DNA of 64,000 nt from Limnanthes douglasii subsp. nivea (GCA_036936605.1 JAUPFV010000004.1:66860352-66924351), one strand, 5' to 3'; numbered from the stretch's first letter, positions 11,560 to 22,390 are shown. Notes: generated from the letters alone by a model not told the origin. Numbers and translations are program-made.

Positions 11560-12508
11560 TGTTCTGGATCAGGATCAAGGTATTCAGAGTCCACATCAAA
11601 TCTTTCAACAATCACCATAATGTCTTCCTGTCTGGATGTTCTTGGGACTGCTGAAGAATTCATTCGGGGAGCATTGGCGTTAGATTGTGTATTATTCGGT
11701 ATGCCGCCCCTTTGTTTTTTAACAAAAGCGTCTAACTTTCCTCTCTCAATAAGATTTTTTTACTTTTTTACATAAATGCTATACAATCATACATGTCATG
11801 ACCCACATCATTATGATACTTGCAAAAACGAGTACTTCGGGTTTCTCTATGGGACTGTAATGGGGCTGGCCTTCTAAAGTGCACAATATTTTTAGTCTTG
11901 TCGTAAAATGTAGCTACACTCTCTCCCAACTCAGCAAACCATTCTGGTTGAACCCATGAACCCTTTTTACTTCTAACTTGTTGGTTTTGATTGGACTGAT
12001 TCTGTTTTGGTTGATGTGACCCTTGTCTGTATTCTTTGATTTGTAACCAGACTGAGTTGTTGTTTGTGGAGTTGACACAGTAATGGTAGATCTGTTCTGA
12101 CAAGGCACTCTATATTTATTAGTCTCTTCAATAATAATTTGCTTCCCCACTTGGTTTAACATCCCCACAATGGTCATTGCTATTTTTTCCGGGTTACTGA
12201 GTCAGCCAAATTACCCGGACTTAAGCCTTGTCTTAAAGAGGAAATTCTACTTGTTCAAAACAATCGGCTAGCTCATTCTTCCTGTTCACAAACCTACTAA
12301 TATATTATTTTAAGGACTCATTTGGCTCTTTCGGAAGAATGAATAATCGCATCACCATTCCCTTTAAGCTCCTTGCTTCCAACAAATTGCCTTTGGAATG
12401 CAACCCAGAATATGTCAAAATTCTTTATAGATCTTTGATGAAGACTATTATACCATTTGAAGGCACTTCTTTTAAAAGTCTGTGAGAAGGCCCTGTACAG
12501 TAACTTGT

Positions 12509-12539
<31 letters not shown>

Positions 12540-13250
12540 GTTCATTATAATTATTTTCAATTGCTTTAGATGATTGTCCGGATCTTTGTTTCCATCATAC
12601 TTTTCTATCTTGGAACCGTCAAATCGTTTGGGAAGATGTCCGAAGAGTATCTTTTAAGACAAAGGTGATTGTCTCCAATTTTTCCTGCGGCTAAACAATG
12701 TATCTTCATTGGGTGTAGCAAAAATACCTGGTTCAAATTTAAAAGAAAATAGAACAATAAAAACGGTCAATATGTTGATCAGCCAAACCCTTTAGTTTGC
12801 CCTGATATGTATATCCCGTTTTCTTGAATGCTTCTTGGTGAGACTTAATTTTATATTTAGTCAGGCTTCATCACTACTAGATGAGAATGAATCTTCAAGC
12901 TCCAAATCACTGGATGAGCTATTAGATGACTCCAACGTAGAGCTGACAACTCGTTTAGACCGATGTGTTTTCTTAGAACTGACATGAGTCTTGATGGATT
13001 GCTCATTTTCACCAGGATTATCAGTAAGGTGGACAATGGACGCACCAGACTTTTCTTTTATTCATTTTAGCTTATTTCTGAGCCATTGGAGCCTCAATCT
13101 CAACCCTTAGTTGATCACGTTCATCCTGTAAGGACTATCTTTCTTCACCATCATGATTGACATGAGACACTGTAGTGCGCTAATTATTTTCTCTTGTACC
13201 TTCAACCTCTGGAAGTGGAACATTTTGTACATTCGGATCCATCTAAGCTG
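11560..13250 (-). pseudogene. Gypsy gag remnant
   Basis: The 111-residue frame at 12103-11768 contains 'WVQPEWFAELGESVATFYDKTK' and the zinc-knuckle-like 'RFCKYHNDVGHDMYDCIAF' (C-x2-H/C pattern), as in Tat-type gag. The frame at 12560-12318 has 'FKRSAFKWYNSLHQRSIKNFDIFWVAFQRQFVGSKE', the core of the retrotransposon gag domain. The N-terminal serine-rich part is at 13045-12857. The frame is broken at several points. A (GAT)n expansion adds a run of aspartates at about 12505-12540. Confidence 0.8.
12507..12539. repeat. (ATC/GAT)n trinucleotide repeat inside gag
   Basis: About ten to eleven consecutive CAT/ATC triplets on the plus strand, read as a run of aspartates in the minus-strand gag remnant. 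The sister gag at 35040-35100 has no such run, so the expansion is specific to this copy. Confidence 0.9.
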
Positions 13251-13313
13251 GGTTAATTGCAGGTTTATAATCTGGGATTCAGGCACTGTCTCCTCCCACA
13301 GTGATCGCCAATT

Positions 13314-13682
13314 TGGTGTGGATAATTTATAGTTAGAGGGTATTTTGGGTAGTTTGTCAATTGAGTATTACCTGTTAAATAGTAAGTAGAAAGATAAGAG
13401 AGGTATATGCTTGTATTTAATTTCTCTAGAAAAAGTTCAACCTATTAAATGAAGTTGGTTAATGTATTTATACGGGTTTTGTGACCCATGGGCCATCCGG
13501 GTCGGACTTTGGATCCTGGTTAGGTTTTAAAGTCCAATACAAAAGATGGGTCAGCATTCAGCACACAACTGAGTCATGATCCACTTATGTTTACTGTTCA
13601 TGAAAACTCTAATGTAGATGATACTTGAACTACTCTTTTGGAGATGGCAGAGAGGTACTTCCAAAAGTATCTGACCTTATCA
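13314..13682 (-). repeat. Gypsy 5' LTR with promoter and primer-binding site
   Basis: This is a 369-bp LTR. On the minus strand it begins TGATAAGGTCAGATAC and ends CCACACCA. It is followed directly by AATTGGCGATC at 13313-13303, the same position and sequence type as the putative primer-binding site in the sister element. A TATA box (CCCGTATAAATACATT, minus strand) lies at 13462-13477. The LTR start resembles the TGATGAGTCCGGAC start of the sister LTR, although the bodies have diverged. Confidence 0.75.
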
Positions 13683-14150
13683 ATAATGAGCTTCTATTTG
13701 ACCGCAAAAGATAGCCTAATGGCTAGAAACCAAACTGATGAGGGAGAATAAAAGACATGGTGAAATTGTAAATAAGAAGTTTGTTTAGGAGAGAATTGTA
13801 AAGAAGAAGTTTGTTTAGGAGAGAATTGTAAAGAAGAAGTTGTGTTATGGGAAAATCACATAGGTTATTTAAGAAGTGCCTATTGTGAGAAGATAAAAAG
13901 ATATAGGGACTAATAATGTAATAAACGGGAGTTAAAGCGCGTGGGCCCCGCAATTGTACTATATAAGGACCACAAAAGGCTTCACAGTTCCCAAGGATAA
14001 TTTGATACGACTTTCTCTCTCTACTTAAGCTAATTCACATTTTCTCTGTCTAAAAAGATTCCCAAATTCATTACTTTAACTAATCTAACACTAAGAAATC
14101 TTCGTATCACAAAATCACCCCTGAGCATTCTTAAAACTCTTCACAAACAA
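13683..14150 (+). other. LTR-like segment with TATA box and 33-bp duplication
   Basis: Between the Gypsy LTR and Copia gag lies a segment with promoter-like features on the plus strand: TATATAAGG at about 13959-13967, a CT-rich leader, and a start TGATGAGGG at 13736. A unit of about 33 bp ('aagaagtttgtttaggagag') is tandemly duplicated at 13770-13840. It could be part of a solo LTR of a further element, or a rearranged flank. No TSD or partner LTR was found in the window. Confidence 0.35.
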
Positions 14151-14345
14151 CATAATTTTTCTCAGTTAATTTGGTGCTCGTAATTAGTATACCTGGATTG
14201 TCAGAATGGTGATTGATAGCCATTTCACTGTTATTGCGTTGAATATTACTTTCTTAATCTGATCCTCCTCAATCTTCGACATCTTCCATGTTATCCATCA
14301 TGAAGAAAAACGTTTTTTTAAGAAATCAAAAGAAAAGCATGTTAA
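14151..14345 (-). pseudogene. Copia gag N-terminus remnant
   Basis: On the minus strand, from a start near 14297 (ATGGATAACATGGAAGATG), broken frames lead to 'HHSDNPGILITSTKLTEKNY' at about 14215-14152. This matches the opening of plant Copia gag ('HPSDNPG..LV...LTGENY'). It stops at the junction with the inserted material. It lies just downstream of the primer-binding site, as expected. Confidence 0.7.
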
Positions 14346-14354
14346 CTCTTATCA

Positions 14355-14370
14355 GTGTGGCTCTGATACC
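14355..14370 (-). other. Copia primer-binding site (initiator Met tRNA type)
   Basis: On the minus strand, TGGTATCAGAGCC directly follows the 5' LTR end (CTGATA). This is the standard plant Copia primer-binding site, complementary to the 3' end of initiator methionine tRNA. Confidence 0.9.
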
Positions 14371-14622
14371 ATATCAGAGTTTGAAGAAAATAAGATAATA
14401 ACTTGCTTTATTATAATTGATCAATAATAGTTAACTTATATGTTCTTATATATTTACAAACCTATTCAACTATAACTAACTTATGATTAAAATATTAGTT
14501 ACTAGATTATTGATAACTAATCATGTAGGAAGAAGAACACAATATAAAATTATACACGTAAAGGTATTCATTGGTTGTTTTACATGATAACTCAGCATGT
14601 TTTGATATGTAAGAATCCAATA
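14371..14622 (-). repeat. Copia 5' LTR
   Basis: This is a 252-bp partner of the LTR at 1784-2024, in the same orientation with scattered substitutions and small indels. It is followed on the right by TTTGT, the TSD, and then by the resumed minisatellite. Confidence 0.85.
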
Positions 14623-14627
14623 TTTGT

Positions 14628-15360
14628 TTTACGTTAGTCTCTCGTCTAGCATCTAAAATCTAGATCTCACATCTAGGTCTCGCATCCATCATTTCTATAT
14701 TACACGAGTCTTACATCTAACATTTCACTTTACCATGGTATTGTATTTAGCAAGATGTTAAATGTGAGATGCAAGAGAGATGACATAACACTTCATCTTC
14801 CTTACAAAACATAGTAAACCTTACCTAAAACATAAAATCATTTTATTTCTCTAAAATTCTTTAATCCTAAACCTAGAAACATATTTCAATTCATATACAC
14901 TTCAAACACTGATTTCAATGAAAATATTAAACAAAAATGTAGTTCAATTACAAGTCAAATCGACAACCAAATGCAATTCAAAATCCACAACCAAATGCAG
15001 TTTAACAACAAATATCTTGACATATCTCTAATTAAAATTCAATTACAGTTCAAGTGCACTATTAAATCGAAACAAGTATGAATATTAAATAGGAGAGGAA
15101 ATAAAAGATGAAAAGAAAAAAAAGAAAAAAATTGATGCTTTCAAATAGAAAAGAAGATTCACATGTTAAGGTTATAAAAAATATAAAAACTTTATATACT
15201 TACGTAAGGGTATTTGGGATATTATGAAAGTTGTGAAAGGGGTCGAATAGAAAAGTTAATTGATTCTTTGTTAATAATAAGTGATCGATAGGATAGTAAA
15301 TAGAAAATAAGTTTGCTTTTAGATAGTTGTTTTTACTTATTTTTTTTTATTAAAAAATAT
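14628..15360 (+). repeat. minisatellite-bearing element, right part
   Basis: The tandem 'gtctcgcatctagcat' units continue to about 14770. The following non-repeated part (acttcatcttcc, ttacctaaaacataaa, aaacctagaaac) is shared with 50540-50650, and the end near 15250-15340 (gatagtaaatagaaaataag...gcttttagatagt) resembles 50930-50975. It is therefore the second half of the element that starts near 1269, and a homologue of the copy at 50000-50975. Confidence 0.6.
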
Positions 15361-16880
15361 ATATTTATATAAATGTATGGTGAGGTTATTTAACCCAAAT
15401 GATTGATCCATTCCTTCGACTCTCATTTTAATATTCTTTAATTCTTTATTGCCTATAGTTTTATACTTTTATTTAAGAGCGATTGCATGGCCTAATAAGA
15501 TACACATTATTTTTTATTTTTTCAAATTAAAAAAAACAATAGATTTAAGTAAATATAATTATTACAAATACATGAGATATTTTTAGAGAAATAGTTTAGT
15601 ACTTTATATATAAGTATGCGGTTATATTCTCCAGTGAAATTGTTAAGTACTGTAGTTACAGTTACGACAGACAGATCTCGGAGCGTAGAATTGATAACGC
15701 AAAGGGAAAATACAATTAAATAGTAAAAACATACAAAAGATAGTACAAGTCTAAAAGTATAATAGTCGTCAACATAATTAAACAAAGATGGGACGCGGAT
15801 ACCACAAATACAATAGATAAAAACATCAGTGTATGGCTGTGATGCTAATAATTAAGGCCACACAGTCTTGAAAGAAGGTATGCATACAATCTAAATATAC
15901 TTACATAAGAGTATGGGCTAGTCAGTGCAAGTTTTAACAATAATGGGATTTTGGAGCCATGAAATCTGTAACGAATGTTTGAGAGGAGGCGATTAGATAT
16001 CACTGATGTGAGGGCAGAGGTGTTTGTAAATATTCTTACATTCCTCTTTGGCAATATGTGTTTAATCACCTCACATAAAATAGTGCGTAAAACATAACCA
16101 TGACATAAAGAAAAAAAGATACAGAAACTGGCAGTCTGAAGCTAGAAGGGTCAATCCATGTTTGAAAGAGAGAATATAAGCTTTTTGTTTGAGACTTCTC
16201 AAAATTCTCGGGAGAAAAACATTCCAATAAGAGGTGGTTAGTAGTTTTTGTAGAGTTATTGTAGACATGCGGATGACATAATAAATAATATTAACTGTAA
16301 AGATAAATAAAAAACATTCCAAACAATGAATGAGTGTCTGAGGATATTATATATGTTCCAAATAAAAGTTGGCCCAATTAAACTAAGGAGCCGACATGCG
16401 GATGACATGATAAATAATATTAACTGTACAGATGTTACCTATCTAGTTGGGTATATAAAACTTAATGGTATCTTTGTCAGTTGGTAGAGGGAGGTTACGA
16501 CTATGATTACTGATTTCTTGGAACTGGTTATAATGCGTTCTATTTCGAGACTGTATCAAAGATGGCTAATTCTTAACATCGTTCTACATAATGTCTGTAA
16601 ATTTACTGTTATTATTCATTATAGTAGGATAAATTATAGTGTTTTAGTAACGGTTAACTAAGGAAGTATAGAAGATATAAACTTCGTACCAAAGAAATGT
16701 TAACTAAGGAAGTATAGGTAACATACGATAATATTGAGGATTTTCCTATATCCCCATATATAGGAGGAATTTGGGGAGAGATTACAAAAGTTTTTTTTTC
16801 TACTTCTTCAGAATTAATCCAATCACACCATATTGAAGTGTTCTTGCTACTCAATATAACCAGAGGTGCTTAAGAGCAAC
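15361..16880. other. AT-rich unassigned sequence with a duplicated 40-bp block
   Basis: No recognisable coding sequence. A phrase beginning gacatgcggatgacat and ending ttaactgta occurs at about 16265-16301 and again at 16394-16430, in direct orientation. A shorter phrase, gttaactaaggaagtatag, occurs at about 16651 and 16699. Minus-strand open frames here (15522-16854) are AT-rich, hydrophobic and match nothing I recognise. Confidence 0.5.
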
Positions 16881-16959
16881 CGCATAATTCTAGACTTTGA
16901 GATCTAGTATCCAAAAGTTATCCTCAAGTGAGAGTTATAAGACTTTAGCCAAAACAACT

Positions 16960-17275
16960 TTACTCTATGCGAGATCAATGTAAAATATATATTCTAAATG
17001 ATAGATGTGGGATTAGTGGTAGATGTGAGGCATTATAAAATATGTTTTAAATCCATGTAAGACCAATAATAGATACGAGACACTAGACATTGTAAAATAT
17101 TTTTTAGATATATACAGGACCAATGATAAATGCGAGACATTGTAAAATATTTTTAAAATATACATGATGCGAGATATTGTAAAATATTATTAGATAGATA
17201 CGTGACAGGTGTAAAATTTAAATTTTTAGATGATAGATACATGACCAAAAATCTAGATGCGAGTCAATCGTTAAT
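16960..17275 (-). repeat. minisatellite family, inverted copy
   Basis: On the minus strand the sequence reads as tandem 'tctcgcatctatcattggt' units with 'attttacaatg' spacers, the same family as 1440-1783 and 50180-50530. The flank at 17280-17400 matches the AT-rich flank of those copies in inverse orientation (gaacaaaattagatcaatga). Confidence 0.7.
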
Positions 17276-17699
17276 TGAGTTCACAATTTTTTTTTAAAAA
17301 ATATCATTCATTGATCTAATTTTGTTCATCTTATAAAAATAATACCAATGATACTTTCAATTTTTATTCCGAATTACGATTTAAAAAATAAAAATTTAAA
17401 AGAAAATGTAAACATGTTTGATTTATGAGGAAAGTACCCCTAAATACCCACCCAACTATCAAATACGAAAATGGTATCCGGTTTTGGACTAGTTTCATAG
17501 AATACCTAGAGCCATATTTTGGACAATTATACCCTTTAGGGTATAAAAGGTGTTGTTTGGTTGAAACCTACTTTTTTGCACCTTCTAATCTGACTTTTAG
17601 ATTCCAATTCCCCATTTTCACATTTTTAAATTTGAAGAGAGACACGTTAAACGAGAAAGAACCCAAAAGACGTTTTTGAACCCAAACCAGAACCTTTCG

Positions 17700-17893
17700 A
17701 CCGGCGACAAGTAACCGGCGTGCAGTTCTCTCTCTGCAACCTTCATTTCTCTCTCTTCTTTTTGCTTCTTTTGATTCTGAAGTAGAAATAGAAGAAGAAG
17801 CGTTGTTGTTCATTGTTTGATTTTCTGCAATTGTACTGTTCTTTAGCTTCAGCTTCAGTTATCGATAGGTTTGGTGGTTGGTGATAGATAAAT
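17700..17893 (+). promoter_or_regulatory. captured 5' leader of the syntaxin-like gene
   Basis: CT-rich sequence (TTCTCTCTCTGCAACC, TTCTCTCTCTTC) precedes the ATG at 17894 and looks like an ordinary plant 5' untranslated region. No clear TATA box was found. Confidence 0.4.
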
Positions 17894-19318
17894 ATGTTGG
17901 TAGCGAACAACTTCGATTTATGGCAGAAGGATATTTTCTTCTCTGCAGTGGAGGAGGTTCAAGAATTTGCAGATAGGTAGGGTTTTTGTGATTTTTACGA
18001 TTTTTTGTCTTGTTGTTGTTAGGTTTTTAGGATGATTTGGTGTTCGTGTGCTTGTTATGTTGTTGATATTAGGTTTTCTGATGTTATCTGGTGTGATTGA
18101 TTTTGGAAGAAGTTATATCATGCTGCGAATTGAAGCAAACTTTGGTTGTTTAGTGTTGAAGTTTGATGTTTATTGATTGATATTAAATGGATTTTGAATA
18201 GCTGCTTGGTTGTGCGAAAAGTTGATGTTTAGCACTCTTGTGAAAGAGGTGTCATCTCTTCTTCTTCCCTCTTCTCCTTATCTTCTGTATCGACAGTATA
18301 TAAAAACCCTTTCGGTTCCTCTTCCAATGTTTTCAGTTTCCATTACCCAAAATAAATTGCTTAAAGAGAAAATAAAAATCTCAAGGTTTTTGTTTTGGAT
18401 AAAAAAAATGTACGCAGAGACTGGGATTTTCTTCCCTTACATGCAAAACTATGCTCAAGAACTTCACCAACTTGATGAGTACTGCAAATCCAACGAACCC
18501 AGTTCTCAAATGGTACTATCTCTTTGTATTTTAGCATACAGTTTACTTATTTCGTTGTTCTATCGATAAATGTTAGCTTTGTGACTGTAGTTTGAGCGTT
18601 TCTTATCGTTGTTTCTTAGTTTTGATCTGAAGATTTTGTGGTTATGACTTGTTCGATTGGCCATCTGTCGTTATTGACCGATTGTTTGGTTGCTGAGATC
18701 ATAAATTTTGACTTTTAAGACCAACTATACATATTTATTACTGTAATTTGTTATATTTTTTGTTCTTTTTAGGGAAAGACCTGTCCTCTTGAATTGATTC
18801 TGTTTTGATTTTCGAGTGGTTTGGTTTTGATTTAGTTATGAGTTGTAATAGATTGAAAAGGATTGAACTTTTCCTTTTCAAAATTGCTACTTTGTCCAAA
18901 CCAAAATCATATCTACTGAAGTTTTGTAATGATCAATTTGCTTGATGTCTAAAGCAGAACAATTATGTTGACACATGTATGATATCCGATTATGATTTGG
19001 GAGGAGGAGATTTGTTTAAAGCTACGGAACCACTTATCATCGAAGAACCAACAATAGAGTTAGATCCGGTGACATCAGCTATCACAATGATCAATGAAGA
19101 CGTGGAGACTATACAAAGAGAGCAGGAACTTATTAACGATGTGTTCAGTTATGAGTTTGAAGAATTTTGGAGTTTAGTATTTGGTTTGCTTCTGTTTTTG
19201 TACGATGGAATCAACGTATAGGATGTGGATTAGAGAGAAGAGATAAGGGATTCGACTAGGTGATTTACATGAGCTTTCGAGGGAGCTTCAAGCTGCGTTG
19301 GGTACTGCAAAATGGCAG
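17894..19318 (+). pseudogene. truncated syntaxin/t-SNARE-like gene fragment (two exons)
   Basis: Exon 1 (17894-17976) encodes 'MLVANNFDLWQKDIFFSAVE' and 'EVQEFAD', followed by a GTAGGG donor. The parent family in plants starts almost identically (M-L-V-A-N-S-F-D-L-W-Q-K-D-x-F-F-S-A-A-E-E-V-Q-E-S-A-D); these proteins are annotated as having a syntaxin-6-type N-terminal region, acting in vesicle fusion. The expected continuation appears at 19205-19318: 'MESTYRMWIREKRDKGFD', then a stop and a frameshift, then 'DLHELSRELQAALGTAKWQ' and a GTG donor. The SNARE and transmembrane parts are absent. The acceptor before 19205 reads TACG in place of an AG. The 'intron' contains an unrelated gene fragment. 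Confidence 0.65.
18408..19165 (+). pseudogene. truncated ASML2-like (CCT-motif) gene fragment, two exons
   Basis: Exon 1 (18408-18512, 35 codons) starts 'MYAETGIFFPYMQNYAQELH' and ends at a GTACTA donor. Exon 2 starts after AAAGCAG at 18958 in the same phase and reads 'SDYDLGGGDLFKATEPLIIE', 'EPTIELDPVTSAITMI' and 'ELINDVFSYEFEE'. This resembles the N-terminal half of plant ASML2-like proteins, which end in a CCT motif and act as transcriptional activators of sugar-responsive genes. The C-terminal CCT motif is missing: similarity ends about 19165, shortly before the syntaxin-like exon 2. The fragment sits inside the syntaxin-like fragment on the same strand. The family name is from memory and could be a related CCT subfamily. 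Confidence 0.55.
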
Positions 19319-19636
19319 GTGTTTTTCTTTCACTTGTAAGAGCTAGTAACTTTATATTCGTTCTTTGTTCAGTTAATAGAAATGAAGATTTATATTTTTT
19401 CATTGATTTGTTCCGGTGAGACTCGTTGATTTTAGTTTCCGCAAGCAAATTAGCTTGATTTTTCTCAAGAAAAAAACATAGATTTTGTTCTCTCTTTATT
19501 AAATAGTGAGAATGAAAATGTTAGCGGCCTTTGCGCAAGTATTATCACTCAGTTTTGTGTAGCAAGTGCAGAACAGAAGATGCTGGTGTTTTTGGAAAAC
19601 TAATTAATCTCCTGGAAGGTTCATTAAGTCAGAGAG
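19319..19636. other. unassigned segment after the syntaxin-like exon
   Basis: Starts as intron-like, T-rich sequence after the GTGTTT donor at 19319. Around 19570-19635 a short coding-like stretch precedes the minisatellite. I could not assign it to a gene. Confidence 0.3.
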
Positions 19637-22390
19637 ATGCTAGCAATGTCTGTATTACATATCTATGAGACTTATAATCAACTATCTAGCAATATCTGTA
19701 TTACATATCTATCAGACTTATTATCGAGTATCTATCAATCTCCATATGTCGTATATAGCAACTACAAAGTGTTGTATCTAGCAATGTCTGTATTACATAT
19801 CTATCAGACTTATTATCGAGTATCTATCAATGTCCATATGTCATCCAGATGATTCTGATTAGGTTTAAAGAAGTTCATGCAGTTTCTTTTCATTATGTTT
19901 TTGTTGTTGTTGTTTGTAATGTTTTTTATGCTTTGATGGACTTATAACTTTCCCCAACCCTCTGAGCAGTTTGCTTTTTAGAGAGGGTTGGTGTATTTGG
20001 AAGATGTAATGCATTGACTGATGTTTTATTAATGTTATGGTTTTATTAGTATTTGTGTAGTTTTATCTTAAACTTTTTGGTTAATATTTAAATACTACAA
20101 GTTAACATTGATAGTAAGCAGTTGAGTGAAGCAGTTGTAATTGCAATTTGGATTCACAATCGCAATTTAGTTATAATTAATCTATCAAAACTAAGTAAAC
20201 CTTAAAATCGCAGACAAAATTTGCTGTATCTAGCAATGTTGGATATGGCTGATAGGAACTTCTAGTAACTGGAATGTAAATCAAACTTGACGACTGAAAT
20301 AAATCAATCGCAATCGTAACCACAAAACCACGTATCTAGCAATGTCTATGTGTCATATCTATCAGATTTATAATCAAGTATCTAGCCATGCCTATATTTC
20401 GTATCTATCGGACTATTAATCATGTATCTAGCAATGTCTATATGTCGTATCTATCAGACTTAGACTCACGTATCTAGCAATGTCTATATGTCGTATCTAG
20501 AAAATATATAGTGCTGCATCTAGCAATGTCTATATTTCATATCTATCAGACTTATACTCAAGTATCCATCAAATAAATCAATGCCAATCGCAACCACAAC
20601 ACAACGTATCTAGCAATATCGATGTCATATATCTATCTTCAATCTACCAGGCTATAGTAGTCGTGAATCACAACCTCTAGTAAATTCTGAGATGAAACAC
20701 TAAGGGGAGAGTCTAAAGTACCTACCAAACTAAATATAACTAAGCTATCAGATGGATGTGAATCATATCTATCGGACTTATAATCAAGTATCTAGCCATG
20801 CCTATATTTCGTATTTATCGGACTATTAACACTTATCTAGCAATGTCTATATGTCGTATCTATCAGACTTATACTCACGTATCTAGCAATGTCTATATGT
20901 CATATCTAGCAAATATATAGTGCTGCATCTAGCAATATCTATATTTCATATCTATCAGACTTATACTCAAGTATCCATCAATGTCCATCTGTCGTATCTA
21001 GCAACTAAAAAGTGTTGCATCTAGCAATATATATATTTCATATCTAGCAATGTCTATGTGTCATATCTATCAGACTTATACTCAAGTATCTAGCAATGCC
21101 TATATTTCGTATCTATCGTACTATTAATCACGTATCTAGCCATGCCTATATTTTGTATCTATCAGACTTATACTCACGTATCTAGCAATGTCTATATGTC
21201 GTATCTATCAGACTTATACTCACGTATCTAGCAATGTCTATATTTCATATATATCAGACTTATACTCAAGTATCTATCAATGTCCATATGTCGTATCTAG
21301 CAACTAAAAAGTGTTGCATCTAGCAATGCTATATAGTTGTGGTTTTGTACCGGAAGTAAGAGAAGCAAGAGAAGTGAGCACCACGGGTAGTCTTGAGGTA
21401 GATATCTTGAAACCATAGATTAGTTAGGTGGTTCAGTTAGCATAAGTGGTGAATCAAGTTATAATAATAGCTTGAAACTCAAAAGGGAGAAACAAAACAA
21501 CTTAATTGGATTGAAACAGTGAGTCAGATTTATATATACAATGCAATAACTTAAAGAAGGTACATGAACTATATACAAGAGTCGTGAAAATGAACGTCAG
21601 GCTGTGCCTAACACAACCTTGAAAGGTTTTGAAGAAATCGCTTTGATATAACTAAGCCATCAGATGGATGTGAACCTTAAAATCACATACATAAATTGCT
21701 GTATCCATCAGATGTATACTCCAGGATCTATCAATGTTATATATCGTGTCTATCAGACTAGTGTTCACGTATCTAGCAATGTCAATATATCGTATGTATC
21801 AGATTTATACTCAAGTATCTAACAATGCACATGTTTCGTGTCTATCATACTCTTGTTCACGTATCTAGCAATGTCAATATATCGTATCTATCAGATTTAT
21901 ACTCAGGTATCTATTAATGCAGATGTTCCGTATCTATCAGACTATAATTCACATATCTAGCAATGTCTTGCAAATAGATAACGAGTTTCCAGCGTTGTAA
22001 TCTCAGCGTATCTATCAATTTAGACATTAAAAACGATAAGAATCATCCAATCAAATAGACATGGTACATATCAATGTCAACAGTATACAAAAATATAAGT
22101 CGAAAGATAAGGAGTACTTATCTATGAAAATCAAAATGTTACTAAAAAATCGGGAACACAAGTTCAGAACGGAGCATCACATGATGTCCTATTACTAGAC
22201 TAGCAATGTCAATATATTAGTATGCTCCTGTTAGGGTATTAGAGACTAGCAATGTCTTCCTTCATATCTAGCAATGTCTATTACATTGTATATGTTTTGA
22301 GTTGATGCTGCATCTGTCTAGCAATGTGTCCCTTCGTATCTAGCAAGATGTTCCTTCATATCTAGCAAGTGTTCTTCATATCTATCAGAG
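19637..22390 (+). repeat. 'TATCTAGCAATGTC' minisatellite array
   Basis: Degenerate tandem repeat with a unit of about 46 bp: tatctagcaatgtctatatg, then tcgtatctatcagacttata, then ctcacg. Dense blocks are at 19637-19850, 20335-20635, 20765-21330, 21705-21970 and 22200-22390, separated by non-repeat spacers that are partly duplicated (for example 'actaagctatcagatggatg' at about 20741 and a near-match at 21652). Each unit alternates an 'ATCTAGCAATGT' half and an 'ATCTATCAGACT' half, so a shorter ancestral unit of about 23 bp is likely. The ATCTAGCA core is shared with the CTCGCATCTAGCAT repeats elsewhere in the window. Confidence 0.85.
19954..19991. repeat. short inverted repeat (hairpin)
   Basis: CCAACCCTCT at 19954-19963 is followed 18 bp later by its exact reverse complement AGAGGGTTGG at 19982-19991. 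It could form a stem-loop at the RNA or DNA level. It lies between the first two minisatellite blocks. Its role is unknown. Confidence 0.6.

Larger units (their letters stand above)
5980..13682 (-). mobile_element. Tat-lineage Ty3/Gypsy retrotransposon, minus strand, 3'-truncated
   Basis: From its 5' LTR (13682 down to 13314), the element reads primer-binding site, gag, protease, RT, RNase H, a second archaeal-type RNase H, integrase, and then an oppositely oriented (plus-strand) extra ORF at about 5985-7132. It is the same family as the element at 33899-44582: same LTR length (369 vs 377 bp), the same AATTGGCGA just after the LTR, and closely similar proteins. The 5' half of the antisense gene, the polypurine tract and the 3' LTR are missing. 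The left end abuts Copia gag directly, so truncation occurred at or after insertion. No TSD was found. Confidence 0.8.
1784..14622 (-). mobile_element. Ty1/Copia LTR retrotransposon, minus strand, interrupted by a Gypsy element
   Basis: Two LTRs in the same orientation (1784-2024 and 14371-14622) enclose Copia-type gag, protease, integrase, reverse transcriptase and RNase H remnants, all on the minus strand. A 5-bp TSD (TTTGT) is seen at 1779-1783 and 14623-14627. Removing the element joins the two halves of the surrounding minisatellite in a way that matches intact copies of that repeat near 50400, which supports the boundaries. All frames carry stops and shifts, so the element is dead. A Gypsy element and an LTR-like segment occupy about 5980-14150, and part of gag is missing at that junction. 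Confidence 0.85.

Noticed and set aside
15522..16854. Four minus-strand open frames
   Set aside because: Hydrophobic AT-driven frames with no family motif, no splice context and no homology that I recognise.
18210..18407. Upstream part of a 119-residue frame before the ASML2-like ATG
   Set aside because: Only the part from 18408 matches the protein family; the upstream residues are leader sequence that happens to be open.
19637..22390. CRISPR-like regular repeat
   Set aside because: Units are adjacent and degenerate, with no unique spacers of constant length, in a plant nuclear context; it is a minisatellite.
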